Below, piece after piece: positions 12,159 through 22,012 of a DNA stretch of 64,000 nucleotides (the stretch's first letter is position 1; each line of letters opens with the position of its first letter). The notes below the pieces were generated by a model. That model saw nothing but the letters and a program-made list of their open reading frames with translations, ran no database searches and was not told the DNA's origin. Source of the stretch: Ichthyophis bannanicus (lineage: Eukaryota; Chordata; Amphibia; Gymnophiona; Ichthyophiidae); the NCBI GenBank assembly GCA_033557465.1, contig CM066033.1, forward strand, positions 706,213,637-706,277,636, written 5' to 3'. The translations under genes and the position numbers were made by a program.

Positions 12159-12251
12159 TTGCAAAGCAGAGATGGCATCCATCTGTCCAAGAGAGGTCAA
12201 CGCATCTTTGGTAGTAGACTGGCTAATCTACTGAAGAGGGCTTTAAACTAG
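12159..12251 (+). pseudogene. C-terminal end of LINE ORF1 (SGNH esterase-like)
   Basis: The last about 30 codons of a truncated ORF1. The piece DGIHLSKRGQRIFGSRL contains the D-x-x-H pattern of block V of SGNH hydrolases, the esterase domain found in ORF1 of some CR1 and L2 elements. The frame closes with LLKRALN-stop, twelve bases before the ORF2 ATG. The catalytic Ser, Gly and Asn blocks are missing because of 5' truncation. A similar short tail ending EKLLN-stop precedes ORF2 of the second CR1-like copy at 22013. Confidence 0.65.
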
Positions 12252-12262
12252 ATTCCTTGGGG

Positions 12263-15124
12263 ATGGGTGAAGAAAGCCCCCAGGTAAGTGAAAGCCCCCA
12301 GGTAGGTGATACATTAAATACCTTTATGGAAATGGGTAACAGGGGTAACATATGGAAAGCAGTATGTATTAATGCCCGTAGCATGGGAAATAAGATCCCT
12401 GAGGTTGAAGCTTTGGTGGGAGTGGCTGACTTGGATTTAGTGGCAGTTACAGAAACATGGTTCACAGAAAACAATGACTGGGATGTAACTATACCTGGCT
12501 ATACTTTATTCAGGAAGGACAGGGTAGGAAGAAGAGGAGGAGGAGTGGCACTATATGTAAAAACTACTATTAAAGCTTTGGAATTACAGAGCTTAAAAGG
12601 GAGAGAGGAGGCATTGTGGGTTAAACTAGAAAGAGGGAAAGAGAAATCTATTTGCAGTGGAGTGATATACAGACCTCCCTCACAAGAGGAAGAGGTGGAC
12701 AGAGAGTTAATTGAAGACATACGCAGCATTGCTAGGAAAGGGGAAGTGCTACTGATAGGAGATTTCAATATGCCAGATGTTGATTGGCACATTCCTGCTG
12801 CAGTATCATCTAGAAGTAAGGAGATCCTGGATTCTCTACAGGGAGAACTATTCAGGCAATTGGTAACAGACCCCACACGTGAAGGGGCCATACTGGACTT
12901 GGTGCTTACCAATGGTGAAAGTGTTTCTGATGTTGTAGTGGGAGATCATTTTGCATCCAGTGATCACCAGATGGTGTGGTTCAGTATTAGGACTAGGGCT
13001 GTTAGAATCCATTCCAAGGTGAGGATCTTAGACTTTAGGAAGACTAACTTTGCGAAGATGGGCCAATACCTCAGGGAGTCGTTAGTGGGATGGGAACAGC
13101 TGGGGGATGTAGAAAAACAGTGGGCAAAACTGAAAGGGAGTATTTTAAGGGCAACCAACCTTTTTGTTAAAATGGTAAATAAAGGCAAAAGGAACAGGAG
13201 ACCGCTATGGTTTTCGAAGGAAGTAGCTGAAAAAGTGAAGAAAAAGAGGGAGGCCTTCATGAAATACAAGAGATCACAGAGAGCAGAAGACAGGCATCTG
13301 TATTTGGAAAAACTTAGAGAAGCTAGCAAAGTAGTCAAGAAGGCAAAGATTCAAAAGGAGGAGGAAATAGCCAATGCAATAAAATGGGGGGATAAGACAT
13401 TTTTCAGATATATTAGTGAGAAGAGGAAGAGCAAAAGTGGTATTGTCAGACTCAAGGGTGCAGGGGGGGAATATGTAGAAGCTGATAAGGATAAAGCGGA
13501 ATTGCTTAACAAATATTTTTGTTCTGTGTTCACAGATGAAGAACCAGGAGCAGGACCTCAGAAAGCACCCACAAATAAGAACAGAAGCGAGGGACATCTT
13601 GAACTATTTTCAGAAGACTGTGTTCGTGAGAAACTAGCTCAACTTAAAGTAGACAAAGCGATGGGACCGGATGGGATACACCCTAGAATACTGAGGGAAC
13701 TTGGGGACGTTCTAGCAGCTCCACTGACTGACCTTTTCAATGCCTCGTTGGAGTCAGGAGTGGTGCCAAAGGACTGGAGAGAGGCTCATGTGGTGCCTTT
13801 ACACAAAAGCGGAAGTAAGGATGTGGTTGAAAACTACAGGCCGGTTAGTTTAACTTCGGTGGTGAGTAAATTATTGGAAACGCTGCTGAAAGAGAAAATA
13901 GTGAGGTTTCTGGAGTCCAGCGGATTACAGGATCCGAGGCAGCATGGATTCACCAGAGGCAGGTCTTGTCAGACAAATCTGATTGATTTTTTTGACTGGG
14001 TGACCAGGGAGTTGGACCGAGGGAGAGCTCTAGATGTGGTGTATTTAGATTTCCGTAAAGCCTTTGACACTGTTCCTCACAGGCGACTTATAAACAAACT
14101 GAGCACCCTAGGGATGGACCCTAAAGTTACTGCATGGGTTAGAAATTGGTTGGGTGGGAGGCGACAAAGAGTACAAGTAAATGGAGCTCACTCTGAGGAG
14201 AAGGATGTTACCAGTGGTGTGCCCCAGGGATCTGTCCTTGGTCCGATTCTTTTTAACATCTTTGTTAGTGATATAGCGGAAGGGCTGTCGGGTAAGGTTT
14301 GCCTCTTTGCGGATGATACCAAAATCTGCAATAGAGTAGACACCCAGGAAGGGGTAGATAACATGAGGAGGGATCTAGCTAAGCTTGAAGAATGGTCTAG
14401 AATTTGGCAGCTGGGATTTAATGTTAAAAAATGTAAGGTCATGCATTTGGGCTGCAGCAATCCAAGGGAGCAATACAGTATAGGAGGTGAAGTACTTTTG
14501 TCCACTAAAGAAGAGCGGGACCTAGGCGTGGTTGTGTCTGATGATCTTAAAGTAGCTAAACAGGTGGAAAAGGCGACAGCAAAAGCTAGAAGGATGCTTG
14601 GGTGCATACGGAGAGGAATGGCTAGCAGAAAAAAGGAGGTGATAATGCCTCTGTATAAGTCTTTGGTGCGACCTCATTTGGAGTATAGTGTGCAATTCTG
14701 GAGACCGCACCTTCAAAAGGATGTGAACAGGATGGAGTCGGTGCAGAGGGTGGCTACTAAAATGATTAGTGGTCTTCCTTATAAAGCATATGAGGACATA
14801 CTTAAGGATCTTAATATGTACACCTTAGAGGAAAGGTGGGATAGAGGTGATATGACTGATATGTTTAAATACCTCCGTGGCATAAATGTTCAGGGAGAAA
14901 GCCTCTTTCAATTGAAAGCAAGTTCTGCTACGAGGGGACATGGGATGAGGGTGAAGGGAGATAGATTCAGGAGTGATATGCGGAAATATTTCTTTACGGA
15001 AAGAGTAGTGGATCCGTGGAATAGTCTCCCAGTGGAGGTTGTAGAGATGAGGACAGTAACTGAATTCAAGAAAGCATGGGACCAACACAGAGGATCTCTA
15101 AAGGCAAAAAGTGGACTGTTGTAG
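12263..15124 (+). CDS. LINE ORF2: AP-like endonuclease plus reverse transcriptase, intact
   Basis: An uninterrupted frame of 953 codons from the ATG at 12263. Endonuclease domain, residues about 30-240: INARSMGNK, TETWF, a GDFN motif in LLIGDFNMPDVDW and SDHQMV. RT domain, about 430-720: GPDGIHPRIL, YRPVSLTSV, HGFTRGRSC, LDFRKAFDTVPH with the first catalytic Asp, GVPQGSVLGPILF, and the FADDTKI catalytic box. The thumb and C-terminal block with RPHLEYSVQFW follow. The product would nick target DNA and copy its own RNA there. The absence of any stop suggests recent mobility, although this copy lacks most of ORF1 and the promoter region. The clade call (CR1/Rex1 group) is from motif style only. 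Confidence 0.9.
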   Translation: MGEESPQVSESPQVGDTLNTFMEMGNRGNIWKAVCINARSMGNKIPEVEALVGVADLDLVAVTETWFTENNDWDVTIPGYTLFRKDRVGRRGGGVALYVKTTIKALELQSLKGREEALWVKLERGKEKSICSGVIYRPPSQEEEVDRELIEDIRSIARKGEVLLIGDFNMPDVDWHIPAAVSSRSKEILDSLQGELFRQLVTDPTREGAILDLVLTNGESVSDVVVGDHFASSDHQMVWFSIRTRAVRIHSKVRILDFRKTNFAKMGQYLRESLVGWEQLGDVEKQWAKLKGSILRATNLFVKMVNKGKRNRRPLWFSKEVAEKVKKKREAFMKYKRSQRAEDRHLYLEKLREASKVVKKAKIQKEEEIANAIKWGDKTFFRYISEKRKSKSGIVRLKGAGGEYVEADKDKAELLNKYFCSVFTDEEPGAGPQKAPTNKNRSEGHLELFSEDCVREKLAQLKVDKAMGPDGIHPRILRELGDVLAAPLTDLFNASLESGVVPKDWREAHVVPLHKSGSKDVVENYRPVSLTSVVSKLLETLLKEKIVRFLESSGLQDPRQHGFTRGRSCQTNLIDFFDWVTRELDRGRALDVVYLDFRKAFDTVPHRRLINKLSTLGMDPKVTAWVRNWLGGRRQRVQVNGAHSEEKDVTSGVPQGSVLGPILFNIFVSDIAEGLSGKVCLFADDTKICNRVDTQEGVDNMRRDLAKLEEWSRIWQLGFNVKKCKVMHLGCSNPREQYSIGGEVLLSTKEERDLGVVVSDDLKVAKQVEKATAKARRMLGCIRRGMASRKKEVIMPLYKSLVRPHLEYSVQFWRPHLQKDVNRMESVQRVATKMISGLPYKAYEDILKDLNMYTLEERWDRGDMTDMFKYLRGINVQGESLFQLKASSATRGHGMRVKGDRFRSDMRKYFFTERVVDPWNSLPVEVVEMRTVTEFKKAWDQHRGSLKAKSGLL

Positions 15125-15190
15125 TTGTTATGGAAGGACAGACTAGATAGGCCATGTGGTCTTTTTCTGTCGTCATATTTCTATGTTTCT

Positions 15191-15535
15191 ATATCCAGGG
15201 CTACCGGAAAGCTTCTCAGATTTTTGTTTCCTATGACCCTAGTCAGCTGGGGGAGGTGGTAACCAAATGGACACTGTCCACCTGGATGGCAAATTGCATC
15301 GCCCTCGCCTAAAAGCAGGCTGGGCTCATGCTGAATGGCTGGGTCACAACATACTGTGTCAGGGCCATGGCAGCCTCTGTGGCAAACCTGCGCTCTGTCC
15401 CTCTGTTGGACATCTGCTGGGCCGCCACCTGGTCTTTAGTTCACGCCTTTGCAGCTCATTACTGCCTGGAAAGGAAGTCCCAGTGGGACAGCGCCTTCGG
15501 CCAGGTCATGCTCCATAATCTTTTTGGGGTCTAGG
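15191..15535 (+). pseudogene. C-terminal part of the DIRS-2 tyrosine recombinase
   Basis: The recombinase resumes after the CR1-like insertion with the QIFVSYDPSQLG block, LAxxQAG near 15310, YCVRAMAASVANLRSVP near 15352 and the tyrosine region AFAAHYCLERKS near 15450. It ends NLFGV-stop at about 15533. The box II histidine of other copies (AHNVRAMA) reads TYCVRAMA, so the catalytic His appears replaced by Tyr. A stop follows CIALA near 15311. Confidence 0.8.
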
Positions 15536-15726
15536 TAACTCCTACCCTCCGACCCTTTCTGTGTTCAGGGTATCGAAGGCTTGGTTTCCATCGGACATAC
15601 AGGTTCTACTGCAATCTGTATCTGCAGACTCAATTGCTGCTGCTCATGGCTCCCTTTGAGGGCGACCGTGGTTTTCTCTATGGGCTTTCAATAGCCTGTA
15701 GCTAGCTGTAGCTAGGGAGTCCTATA

Positions 15727-15768
15727 TGTGAGGACTGACTTCCTGCTTGTTCCCAGAGAAAGCGCAGT
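15727..15768 (+). repeat. left half of the DIRS-2 internal complementary region
   Basis: GTGAGGACTGACTTCCTGC followed by AGAGAAAGCGCAGTT matches the first half of the ICR of sister copies. The second half, ATTCACCTGTAACAGGTG onward, is at 20651-20700. DIRS-3 lies exactly between them. Confidence 0.8.
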
Positions 15769-16099
15769 TCTCCAGGAACAAACAGGAAGTCAGTCCCCAT
15801 GTATGGGTGACGTCGGTGCCGACGGAGCCCGTGCAGAGCATTTCCCCAGCTTTCAAAGAAAGCCTTCCCGCCCAAGGATACCGTCATGCTCCGTGTCCTT
15901 TTTTCCATGGAGCCCAACGGACGTCCGTCCAGTTCCCCTGAAAAAATCCTTTGCGTACCAGTTCCTCTTCCTGCCTCGAGCCGGTGCCAGGCCTGGCACT
16001 GTTCTCGGCTCTTTTCCTCATTTTTTATCGAGGTTTCCCTCGACCGGCGTTCGCACTCTTTTTCATCTGGGGGTCGACCCCGGTCGGGTGTTTCCTACC

Positions 16100-18040
16100 A
16101 TGTTCCCTTGTGGGTTCAAAAAATGAGACCACTGCAGTCAAACCATGTCTGTCATTGACACCCATAACTGCTGCTTACACTGCCTGGGATTGGACCATGA
16201 TAGCACCTTCTGTGACTTGTGCCAGGCCATGATGCCTAAATCCAATAAAAATATTTCAGAGTTGCAGGAGAAACTTCCCAAGATCCAACTCGGCACTGTC
16301 CTCCCCAACACCAAGCTCCAAGCCCAGCACTTCCTGTGAGACCCAAGCGTCCTCGGAGTCCCATGGCGGCAGCTCCTCCAAGAAGACCTCAGACCCCGAG
16401 TGAAAGAAGAAAAATTCCTCAAAGTCCGTCGAGGTCCCACCAGAGAAACCTGGTAAGGCTGCTTGGAGGAACTAGGGTGACTCCAAGAAGTATCCCACCA
16501 AGGTTCTCAAAAAGGATTCCTCAGCTGGCAGAGACCGTGCGAGGTTCCTCCAGACCGATAGTCCTCATTGAGGACGAACTCGCGAGAGTGCCGGCGCCAG
16601 GCCCGATACTCTCGGTGCCTGCGCCGAAAGCTGCGGAGCCTTCTGGCTTGGAAATCAGAATGGCAGCCATGAATCAGAACATCACTGCTATCCTGGCCAT
16701 GCAGTAGGCAGTAATGGCTGGTTCGTCCACATCAGCTTCCTCGATGACTGCGGGGGAGTCTCCAGTCATCGAGCTGAGCTCTGAGCACCACCGGCCTTGG
16801 GCAAGTCCTCGGCCCTGGTCAAGGTCCTGGTCCTGGTCCTGGTCCTGGTCCTCGGGCATCCGGTCCTCCCCAGCCAGTTTCTGAGATTCGGACCTCAGGT
16901 TCTCGGGAGGCTCCTGGCCCTTTGGCACAGGTCTCAAGGCAAGGAGTCGCAAGACCTTGGACTTGTCGTCCCCCCCTGACTCCGAGTGGGAGACCGATAG
17001 CGAGGCCTCCCCAGAAACCAAACAGCACCAAGACGTCCCCTCAGACCTGTCTCCCCTGGTGCCATTCTCCTCCACAGGGCGTGGCCTTCCACGACTTTGT
17101 CAGGGATATGACCAGAGCTCTCTTGGTGTGAACCAAGGCGGAGGAAGACACACGCACTGAACTGGAGATTCTCCAGTTCGAGTCTCCATCCAAAGGAAAC
17201 TCTCATGGTGCCGGTGCAGCCGATCCTCGAGTGGCTACTGTTTCAAATGTGGGAGACCCCGGCTTCAGTACCGGTGGTCAGCTGACACCTCAACACTATG
17301 TACTGCGTCAGGAAGGGGCAGGGGTTTCACAAGGCCCAACTCCCACGTAACTCCATGGTTGTCGATCAACCATGCAAAAGCTCAAGAGCCAGAAGACTTC
17401 CGTTCCCCCTGGAAGGGATGCTGGAGCCCTCAATGCCCTTGGGTGTAAGTGTTACCAGGATTCGATGCTGGGGTGTTGAGTCCAGGCCTTTGAGTTATAT
17501 ATAGGCACGTACCTGAAGGCCTTGACCCAACAGTTGTCCAGGTTTTCAGCGGGGCTGACTGGGGAACCTCTCCAACAGTTCCAAGCTCTGACCTTCGGGA
17601 TCAAGGACTGCTCAAAATTCCTCTTCTGAGCGGCCTACTACGGATTCGAGTCAGCAGCTCGAGTAGCAGCAGCCCTCATTGGGGCTCAATGCCAAGCCTG
17701 GCTGTAGTCATCGGACCAAGAAAAATTAGTCCAGGACATGTTGCTCAACGTCCCCCTGCACCGGAGAGAACCTGTTTGACAAACCCATGGCCAACAAGGC
17801 AGCCAAGATAGAAGCTGAAGTGGTGACCCACCAGAGGCTCTAAAAAAAAGACCTCTTCCTTTCCCTGCAAGAAGCCCTTGGTGAAAAGGCCCCTGTTCCA
17901 AGGGGAAAAAGGGGCACTTCCAACAGAGTCACTGCTACCAGTCCTTCTCGGGCCAACAACAGGGTTCTCACTGTAAGAGGCAGGGACAGGGAGCTCAGAA
18001 GTCCCAGACCCCGGCTTCAGCCCAACCAGGGGGAGCTTCT
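16100..18040 (+). pseudogene. gag-like gene of DIRS-3, broken
   Basis: The ATG at 16100 aligns with other DIRS gag starts (MFPCGFKK, then TGA at 16124). The Cys/His cluster is seen as DTHNCCLHCLGLDHDSTFCDLC. A (GGTCCT)n-like hexamer run at about 16815-16850 encodes alternating Val-Leu and is a local microsatellite. Conserved gag blocks recur near 17090 (FHDFVRDMTRAL), 17340 and 17640 (AAYYGFES). There are many stops and frameshifts. Identification is by position and cluster. Confidence 0.75.
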
Positions 18041-18049
18041 GACTCCCAA

Positions 18050-19012
18050 GGCAGGGCCTCCCCTCCTCCGTGAGACCTTCATCAGCCCACAGGGGCCGCC
18101 TGGCACTCTTTGCCCACAGGTGGGCCGAGGTCACCTCAGACCAGTGGGTGCTGCAGGTGGTAAAAGAGGGATATCTCCTCCACTTATAACAAAAACCACC
18201 TAAGTTCTTTCCAGGAGAGCCACTGTGACCTCTCCTTCACCAGACCCTTCTGCTCTCAGAGCTCGCAGGTCTGCTCAGGGACGATGCAGTGGAGCCTACA
18301 TCCAAACATCTATGGGGAAAAAGCTTCTACTCAAAGTACTTCCTTGTCCCCAAATGAACCGGGGGCCTCAGGCCCATACTAGACCTGTGAAACAAACAAG
18401 TTTCTGGTGAGGGAGAAGTTCAAGTTGCTCTCCCTTGCAACACTGCTGCCTTACCTCCACCAGGGAGATTGGCTGTGCTCCTAGGACCTAAAGGATGCGT
18501 AAACGTATATCCTGATCCATCCCCTCCCACAGGCAGTACCTATGGTGTGTAGTGAGAGGAGGGCACTACCAGTACAGAGTGCTGCCCTTTGGCCTGGCCT
18601 CCCCACCAAGGGTCTTTACCAAGTGCTTGGCGGTGGTAGCCACCCACCTGCACCTACAAGGAGCTTTCTTCTTCCCCTACCTGGACTGGCTAATCAGGAG
18701 TGGTACGGCCTCAGATGTCAGTCAGGCCGCAGAGCAAACAACCCTCCTCCTGCAGCACCTGGAGTTCATCATCAGTTTCCCCAAATCCCATCTCTCTCCA
18801 GCCCAAAATCTGGAGTTCATAGGGGCTCAGTTGGACACGTTACAAGTCAAGTCTGTCCTCCCAAGAGAAAGGGCAGACCGCCTCATACAACTGGCAGGAG
18901 AGGTACAACACCACCAGTCGGTACCAGCTCGCCTCCTCTCCTACCTGTTGGGCCACATGGCTTCAAGTCACACCATTAGTCCGCCTACACATGCGGACAG
19001 CCAATAGTGCCT
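18050..19012 (+). pseudogene. reverse transcriptase remnant of DIRS-3, RNase H deleted
   Basis: RT blocks are in several frames; the best is 18552-19007 with GGHYQYRVLPFGLASPPRVFT and a catalytic box that reads FPYLDWLIR at about 18680. Compared with the YLDDWLI of other copies, one of the two Asp codons is missing through an in-frame 3 bp loss. The frame continues through the thumb-like LLGHMASS block near 18950. The whole RNase H region, about 0.8-1 kb in other copies, is absent: the sequence jumps from the HADSQ segment to the recombinase linker near 19020. Confidence 0.8.
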
Positions 19013-19019
19013 CCGCTCT

Positions 19020-20118
19020 CAGTGGACTCCCTCCTGCACCCCAACCTGGGGTCGCTAATGCTAACGGCATGGCTGCTGAAAGAGTAGCACTGGCTCCTTT
19101 CAGTCTTCCAAGGGAGGTTGAGGATATCCTACTGGCCTCCCAAAAGCCCTCCACCAGATGGGCTTACGCATTTAAGTGGAGAAGGTTCTCCGCCTGGTGT
19201 GTGGAGGAGGAGGAGAATCCCGTCTCCTGCCATGTGTAACTGGTTTTTCAGTACCTACTGCACCTCTTGCACACCAGGCTGAAATTCAATTCTGTGAGAG
19301 TGCATCTGAGCGCCATAGCCTTACATCACCACCCTATCGAGGGGAAACTCCTCTCAAGCCAGCCCCTGGTCTCTAGGTTCCTCTGGGGCCTCCTGTTATC
19401 CAAGCCCCCTCTCTGCCCTCTGGCGGCAGAGTGGGACCTCAATGTGCTCTCCCAGCTCGCTAAACTGCCATTCGAGCCTCTAGCCACTTGCTACTGAGAT
19501 ACTTGTCTTGGAAAGTGGCCTTCCTGGTGGCTCTCATGTTCGCTCGAAGGGTGAGCAAACTCCAGGCCCTGGTGGCAAATCCACCATATACGAGGTTCTA
19601 TAAGAACAGGGTGGTGCTCCGCACACACCCCAAATTCCTCCCTTAAGTGGAATCCTTTCCACCTCAACCATGAGGTGGTCCTCCCCACCTTCTTTCTGTG
19701 GCTTCATGCTGACAGGGAGGAACTAATACTTCATAAACTAGATTGTAAGCAGGCCCTGTCCTTCTACTTATAGTGGACTCAGGCCCATTGGAAAGCTCCT
19801 CAGTTTTTCATGTCTTATGACCACAGTACACTGGGGCTCCCTGTGACTAAGCGAACTCTGTCCACTTGGGTGGCAGACTGTATTACCCTCATCTATCAGC
19901 AAGCTGGCCTCTCCCTTGAGCACCGGATCACAGTGCATCGCATGAGGGCGATGGCCAAATCTGTGGCCAACCTCCGCTCAGTGCCGGTGACGGAGATCTG
20001 CAAGGCTGCCACATGGTCTTCAATTCATACATTCATAGCTCACTACTGCCTGGAGAGCGTGTTCCACAGGGACAGTGCCTTCGGACAGGCAGTACTCTGT
20101 AATATTCTCAGGTTGTAG
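19020..20118 (+). pseudogene. tyrosine recombinase remnant of DIRS-3
   Basis: The N-terminal part at 19030-19239 has AYAFKWRRFSAWC; a TAA at 19237 and further stops follow. The box I region near 19535-19570 reads FARRVSKLQAL. The intact C-terminal segment at 19810-20118 carries HRMRAMAKSVANLRSVP (H-x-x-R) and TFIAHYCLES with the presumed nucleophile tyrosine. The end NILRL-stop aligns with DIRS-1 and DIRS-2. Three or more frame breaks make the gene inactive. Confidence 0.8.
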
Positions 20119-20296
20119 GCAACTCCTGCCTTCCAGCCCTTCTGTGTTCAGGCTACCGGAGTGAGAGTGTTGTTGGACGCTGGGGTCTTGCAAAGTCTCT
20201 CAGTGGGGACTCACCTTCTGCAACTCGTGGCTACCTGATTGGGCACTGGTGGTGCTGTCCTGGTTCGGTCCTCGGCAGTCTGGAGCTAGGAGTCCT

Positions 20297-20392
20297 ATGT
20301 ATGAGGACTAACGTCCTGCTTGTTCCTGAAGAAAGCATAGTTACTCACCTGTAACAGATATTCTCCGGGAACAGCAGGAATCAGTCCTCACA
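20297..20392 (+). repeat. ICR of DIRS-3
   Basis: GAGGACTAACGTCCTGC, then GAAGAAAGCATAGTTACTC, then CACCTGTAACAGATATTCTC and CAGCAGGAATCAGTCCTC. This is the reverse complement of the right end joined to the left end. The palindrome has one half mutated. Confidence 0.8.
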
Positions 20393-20466
20393 ACCCTCTC
20401 TCCTCCGCTGGGAGTTGCCTCCCTACCTTGTTTTAGTTTTTTACTACCGTCCTAGCTATGTCATTT

Positions 20467-20650
20467 GAGCAAGATGGCACCCTTGGGCGGGAAGGGGACC
20501 AATCATGCGTGGTAGCATATCCTAAAGGCTTTCTTTGAAAGCTGGGGAAATGCTCCGCGTGGGCTCCGTCAACACCGACGTCACCCATATGTGAGGACTG
20601 ATTTCTGCTGTCCCCGGAGAACACCTGTTACAGGTGAGTAATTACGCTTT
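20467..20650 (+). repeat. right terminal inverted repeat of DIRS-3
   Basis: Complementary to the left repeat at 15769-15890. It contains CTTTCTTTGAAAGCTGGGG and ends CACCTGTTACAGGTGAGT...TACGCTTT. The consensus donor CAG|GTGAGT is at 20631-20639. Confidence 0.85.
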
Positions 20651-20948
20651 ATTCACCTGTAACAGGTGTTTTCCAGGGACTGCAGGAATCAGTCCTCACA
20701 ACCCTCCCTCCTCCCCTTGGTGTTGCTTCTTTACCATCTTTTATTTTTTTGCTGTCTTTTAGCTATGTCATCTGAGCAAGAGGGCACCCTTGGACAGTAA
20801 GCACACTATGCATGCATGGTGGCATCTCCCAAAGGCTTTCTTTGAAAGCTGGGGGGATGTTTCCGCGAGGGCTATGTCGGTGCCAACATTACCCATATGT
20901 GAGGACTGATTTCTGCTGTTCCTGGAGGACACCTGCTACAGGTGAGTA
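20651..20948 (+). repeat. second ICR half and right terminal repeat of DIRS-2
   Basis: It begins ATTCACCTGTAACAGGTG (second half of the split ICR) and runs through CTTTCTTTGAAAGCTGGGG to CACCTGCTACAGGTGAGTA, where DIRS-4 begins. The final ten bases of the terminus are at 30169-30178. The donor-like CAG|GTGAGT is at 20939-20947. Confidence 0.8.
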
Positions 20949-20974
20949 AGAGTAAATTAGACTTACCTGCTAAT

Positions 20975-21115
20975 TGTTGTTCCTTGCGGAACTCTAGTCC
21001 AGTCCCGGAACCATAGAGTTGTGAACCTCCACCAGCTGCTTTGGAGACTGAACATCTTCATCTCTTTGATCATCCAGCTATATGCAGCCCCAAGGACCGC
21101 CCACACATCAGTACC
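20975..21115 (-). repeat. right terminal inverted repeat of DIRS-4
   Basis: Pairs with 30035-30168: CCAAGGACCGCCCACACATC here against GATGTGTGGGCGGTCCTTGG there, and CAGCTGCTTTGGAGACTG against CAGTCTCCAAAGCTGCTG. The outermost bases include AATTAG-CAGGTAAGT-CTAATT on the minus strand, an inverted repeat around a consensus splice donor. Confidence 0.85.
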
Positions 21116-21462
21116 TATTGACAAAGCATACTAAGCAGAGCAACAAATAAGTAGATATAACAACACAGTGGAAAAAAGGATCCTGACCCTAAAGTTCCCA
21201 CTACTAGCAAAAATTTTTTTTTTCTTTTCCAATTGCGTAAGAACAACCTCCCGCCTACGGGAAGGCGGACCAGAACAGCCGTGGCGACCCTTGTGCAAAA
21301 CGCATGCAACAAGAGACGCCACCGCTCACCCCCAAGATTTGACCCCGAAAGGAAACTAAGGCGTGCTGCAAGCAGAGGAGCTCTGACCGAAAGTACAGAG
21401 AACAAAAACCCTGGCAGACTCCTATAATGAATGTACCTTCTTGGCTGGCAGCGAGAACAGAT

Positions 21463-21580
21463 AGACAGGGAGGGACTGGACTAGAGTTCCGCAAGGAACA
21501 ACAATTAGCAGGTAAGTCTAATTTACTCTTCCTTAGCGTCCCTCTAGTCCAGTCCTGGAACCATAGAGGATGTAACAGAG
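21463..21580 (-). repeat. ICR of DIRS-4
   Basis: GGGACTGGACTAGAGTTCCG, then GGTAAGTCTAATTTACTC, then CCTTAGCGTCCCTCTAGTCC. This equals the complement of the two termini joined, that is, the circle junction of family II. The same arrangement recurs in DIRS-6. Confidence 0.85.
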
Positions 21581-21589
21581 CAGTAAATC

Positions 21590-22012
21590 TCAACGGGAGG
21601 GCCTCGCTAGTCCAGCCTGAAGCACCCGAGACCCAAACCGCGCATCCGACGCCGCCTGCACATCCAGACGATAGTGCTTAGCAAAGGTGTGCAAGGACGA
21701 CCACGTCGCCGCCCGACAAATATCCACCGCCGGTACCAAGCTAACTTCTGCCCAAGACGCCGCCTGCGCCCTAGTCGAGTGAGCCCGAAGCCCGGCAGGA
21801 ACCATCCTGCCGTGTAAACATTATGCCGACGAAATCGCCTCTTTCAACCAGTGGGAAATGGAAGACTTAGACGCCGCTCCCCCCTTGCGCGGACCGCCAA
21901 ATGCGACAAATAGGCGATCGGACTTATGGAAGGCCGCCGTTTCCCTCAAATACCAACGAAGAGCTCGACGGACATCTAACGCGTGCAAGGAGTTATCTGC
22001 GTGCTTTCCCCT
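21590..22012 (-). pseudogene. C-terminal part of the DIRS-4 tyrosine recombinase
   Basis: On the minus strand the recombinase resumes after the CR1-like insert with HADNSLHALDVRRALR, the YLRETA and LFVAFGGPRKG blocks, then LRAHSTRAQAASWAE near 21780 (the box II region, H-S-T-R) and TFAKHYRLDVQ (presumed nucleophile Tyr) near 21670. It ends near 21590. One frame change appears around 21800-21830. The ends of the two recombinase pieces join without gain or loss other than a CCCC overlap. Confidence 0.75.

Larger units (their letters stand above)
12159..15190 (+). mobile_element. CR1-like LINE with intact ORF2, inserted in the DIRS-2 recombinase gene
   Basis: A 3.0 kb non-LTR element. A near-perfect target duplication flanks it: ATATCCAAGGG at 12148-12158 and ATATCCAGGG at 15191-15200. 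It is truncated inside ORF1 at the 5' end. The 3' end carries GGCCATGTGGTCTTTTTCTG and a short TTTCTATG-type repeat tail, as CR1 and related clades (including Rex1/Babar) do. The low decay of ORF2 compared with the decayed DIRS-2 marks it as a much younger insertion. Confidence 0.85.
15769..20650 (+). mobile_element. DIRS-3: type Ia DIRS element inside the DIRS-2 ICR
   Basis: The left end TCTCCAGGAACAAACAGG directly follows AGCGCAGTT of DIRS-2; the right end ATTACGCTTT is directly followed by ATTCACCTG of DIRS-2. The empty site AGTT^ATTCAC differs from the sister ICR sequence AGTTACTCAC by one base, so no target duplication was made. The element has decayed gag and pol, a deletion that removes RNase H, a recombinase remnant, its own ICR and both terminal repeats. 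Confidence 0.85.

Noticed and set aside
13274..13597. Minus-strand frames inside the CR1-like ORF2
   Set aside because: Antisense by-products of the intact 953-codon ORF2 with its clear endonuclease and RT motifs.
16815..16852. Val-Leu repeat peptide as a membrane or toxin-like segment
   Set aside because: A hexamer microsatellite within a broken gag; the repeat reads open in several frames and has no gene context.
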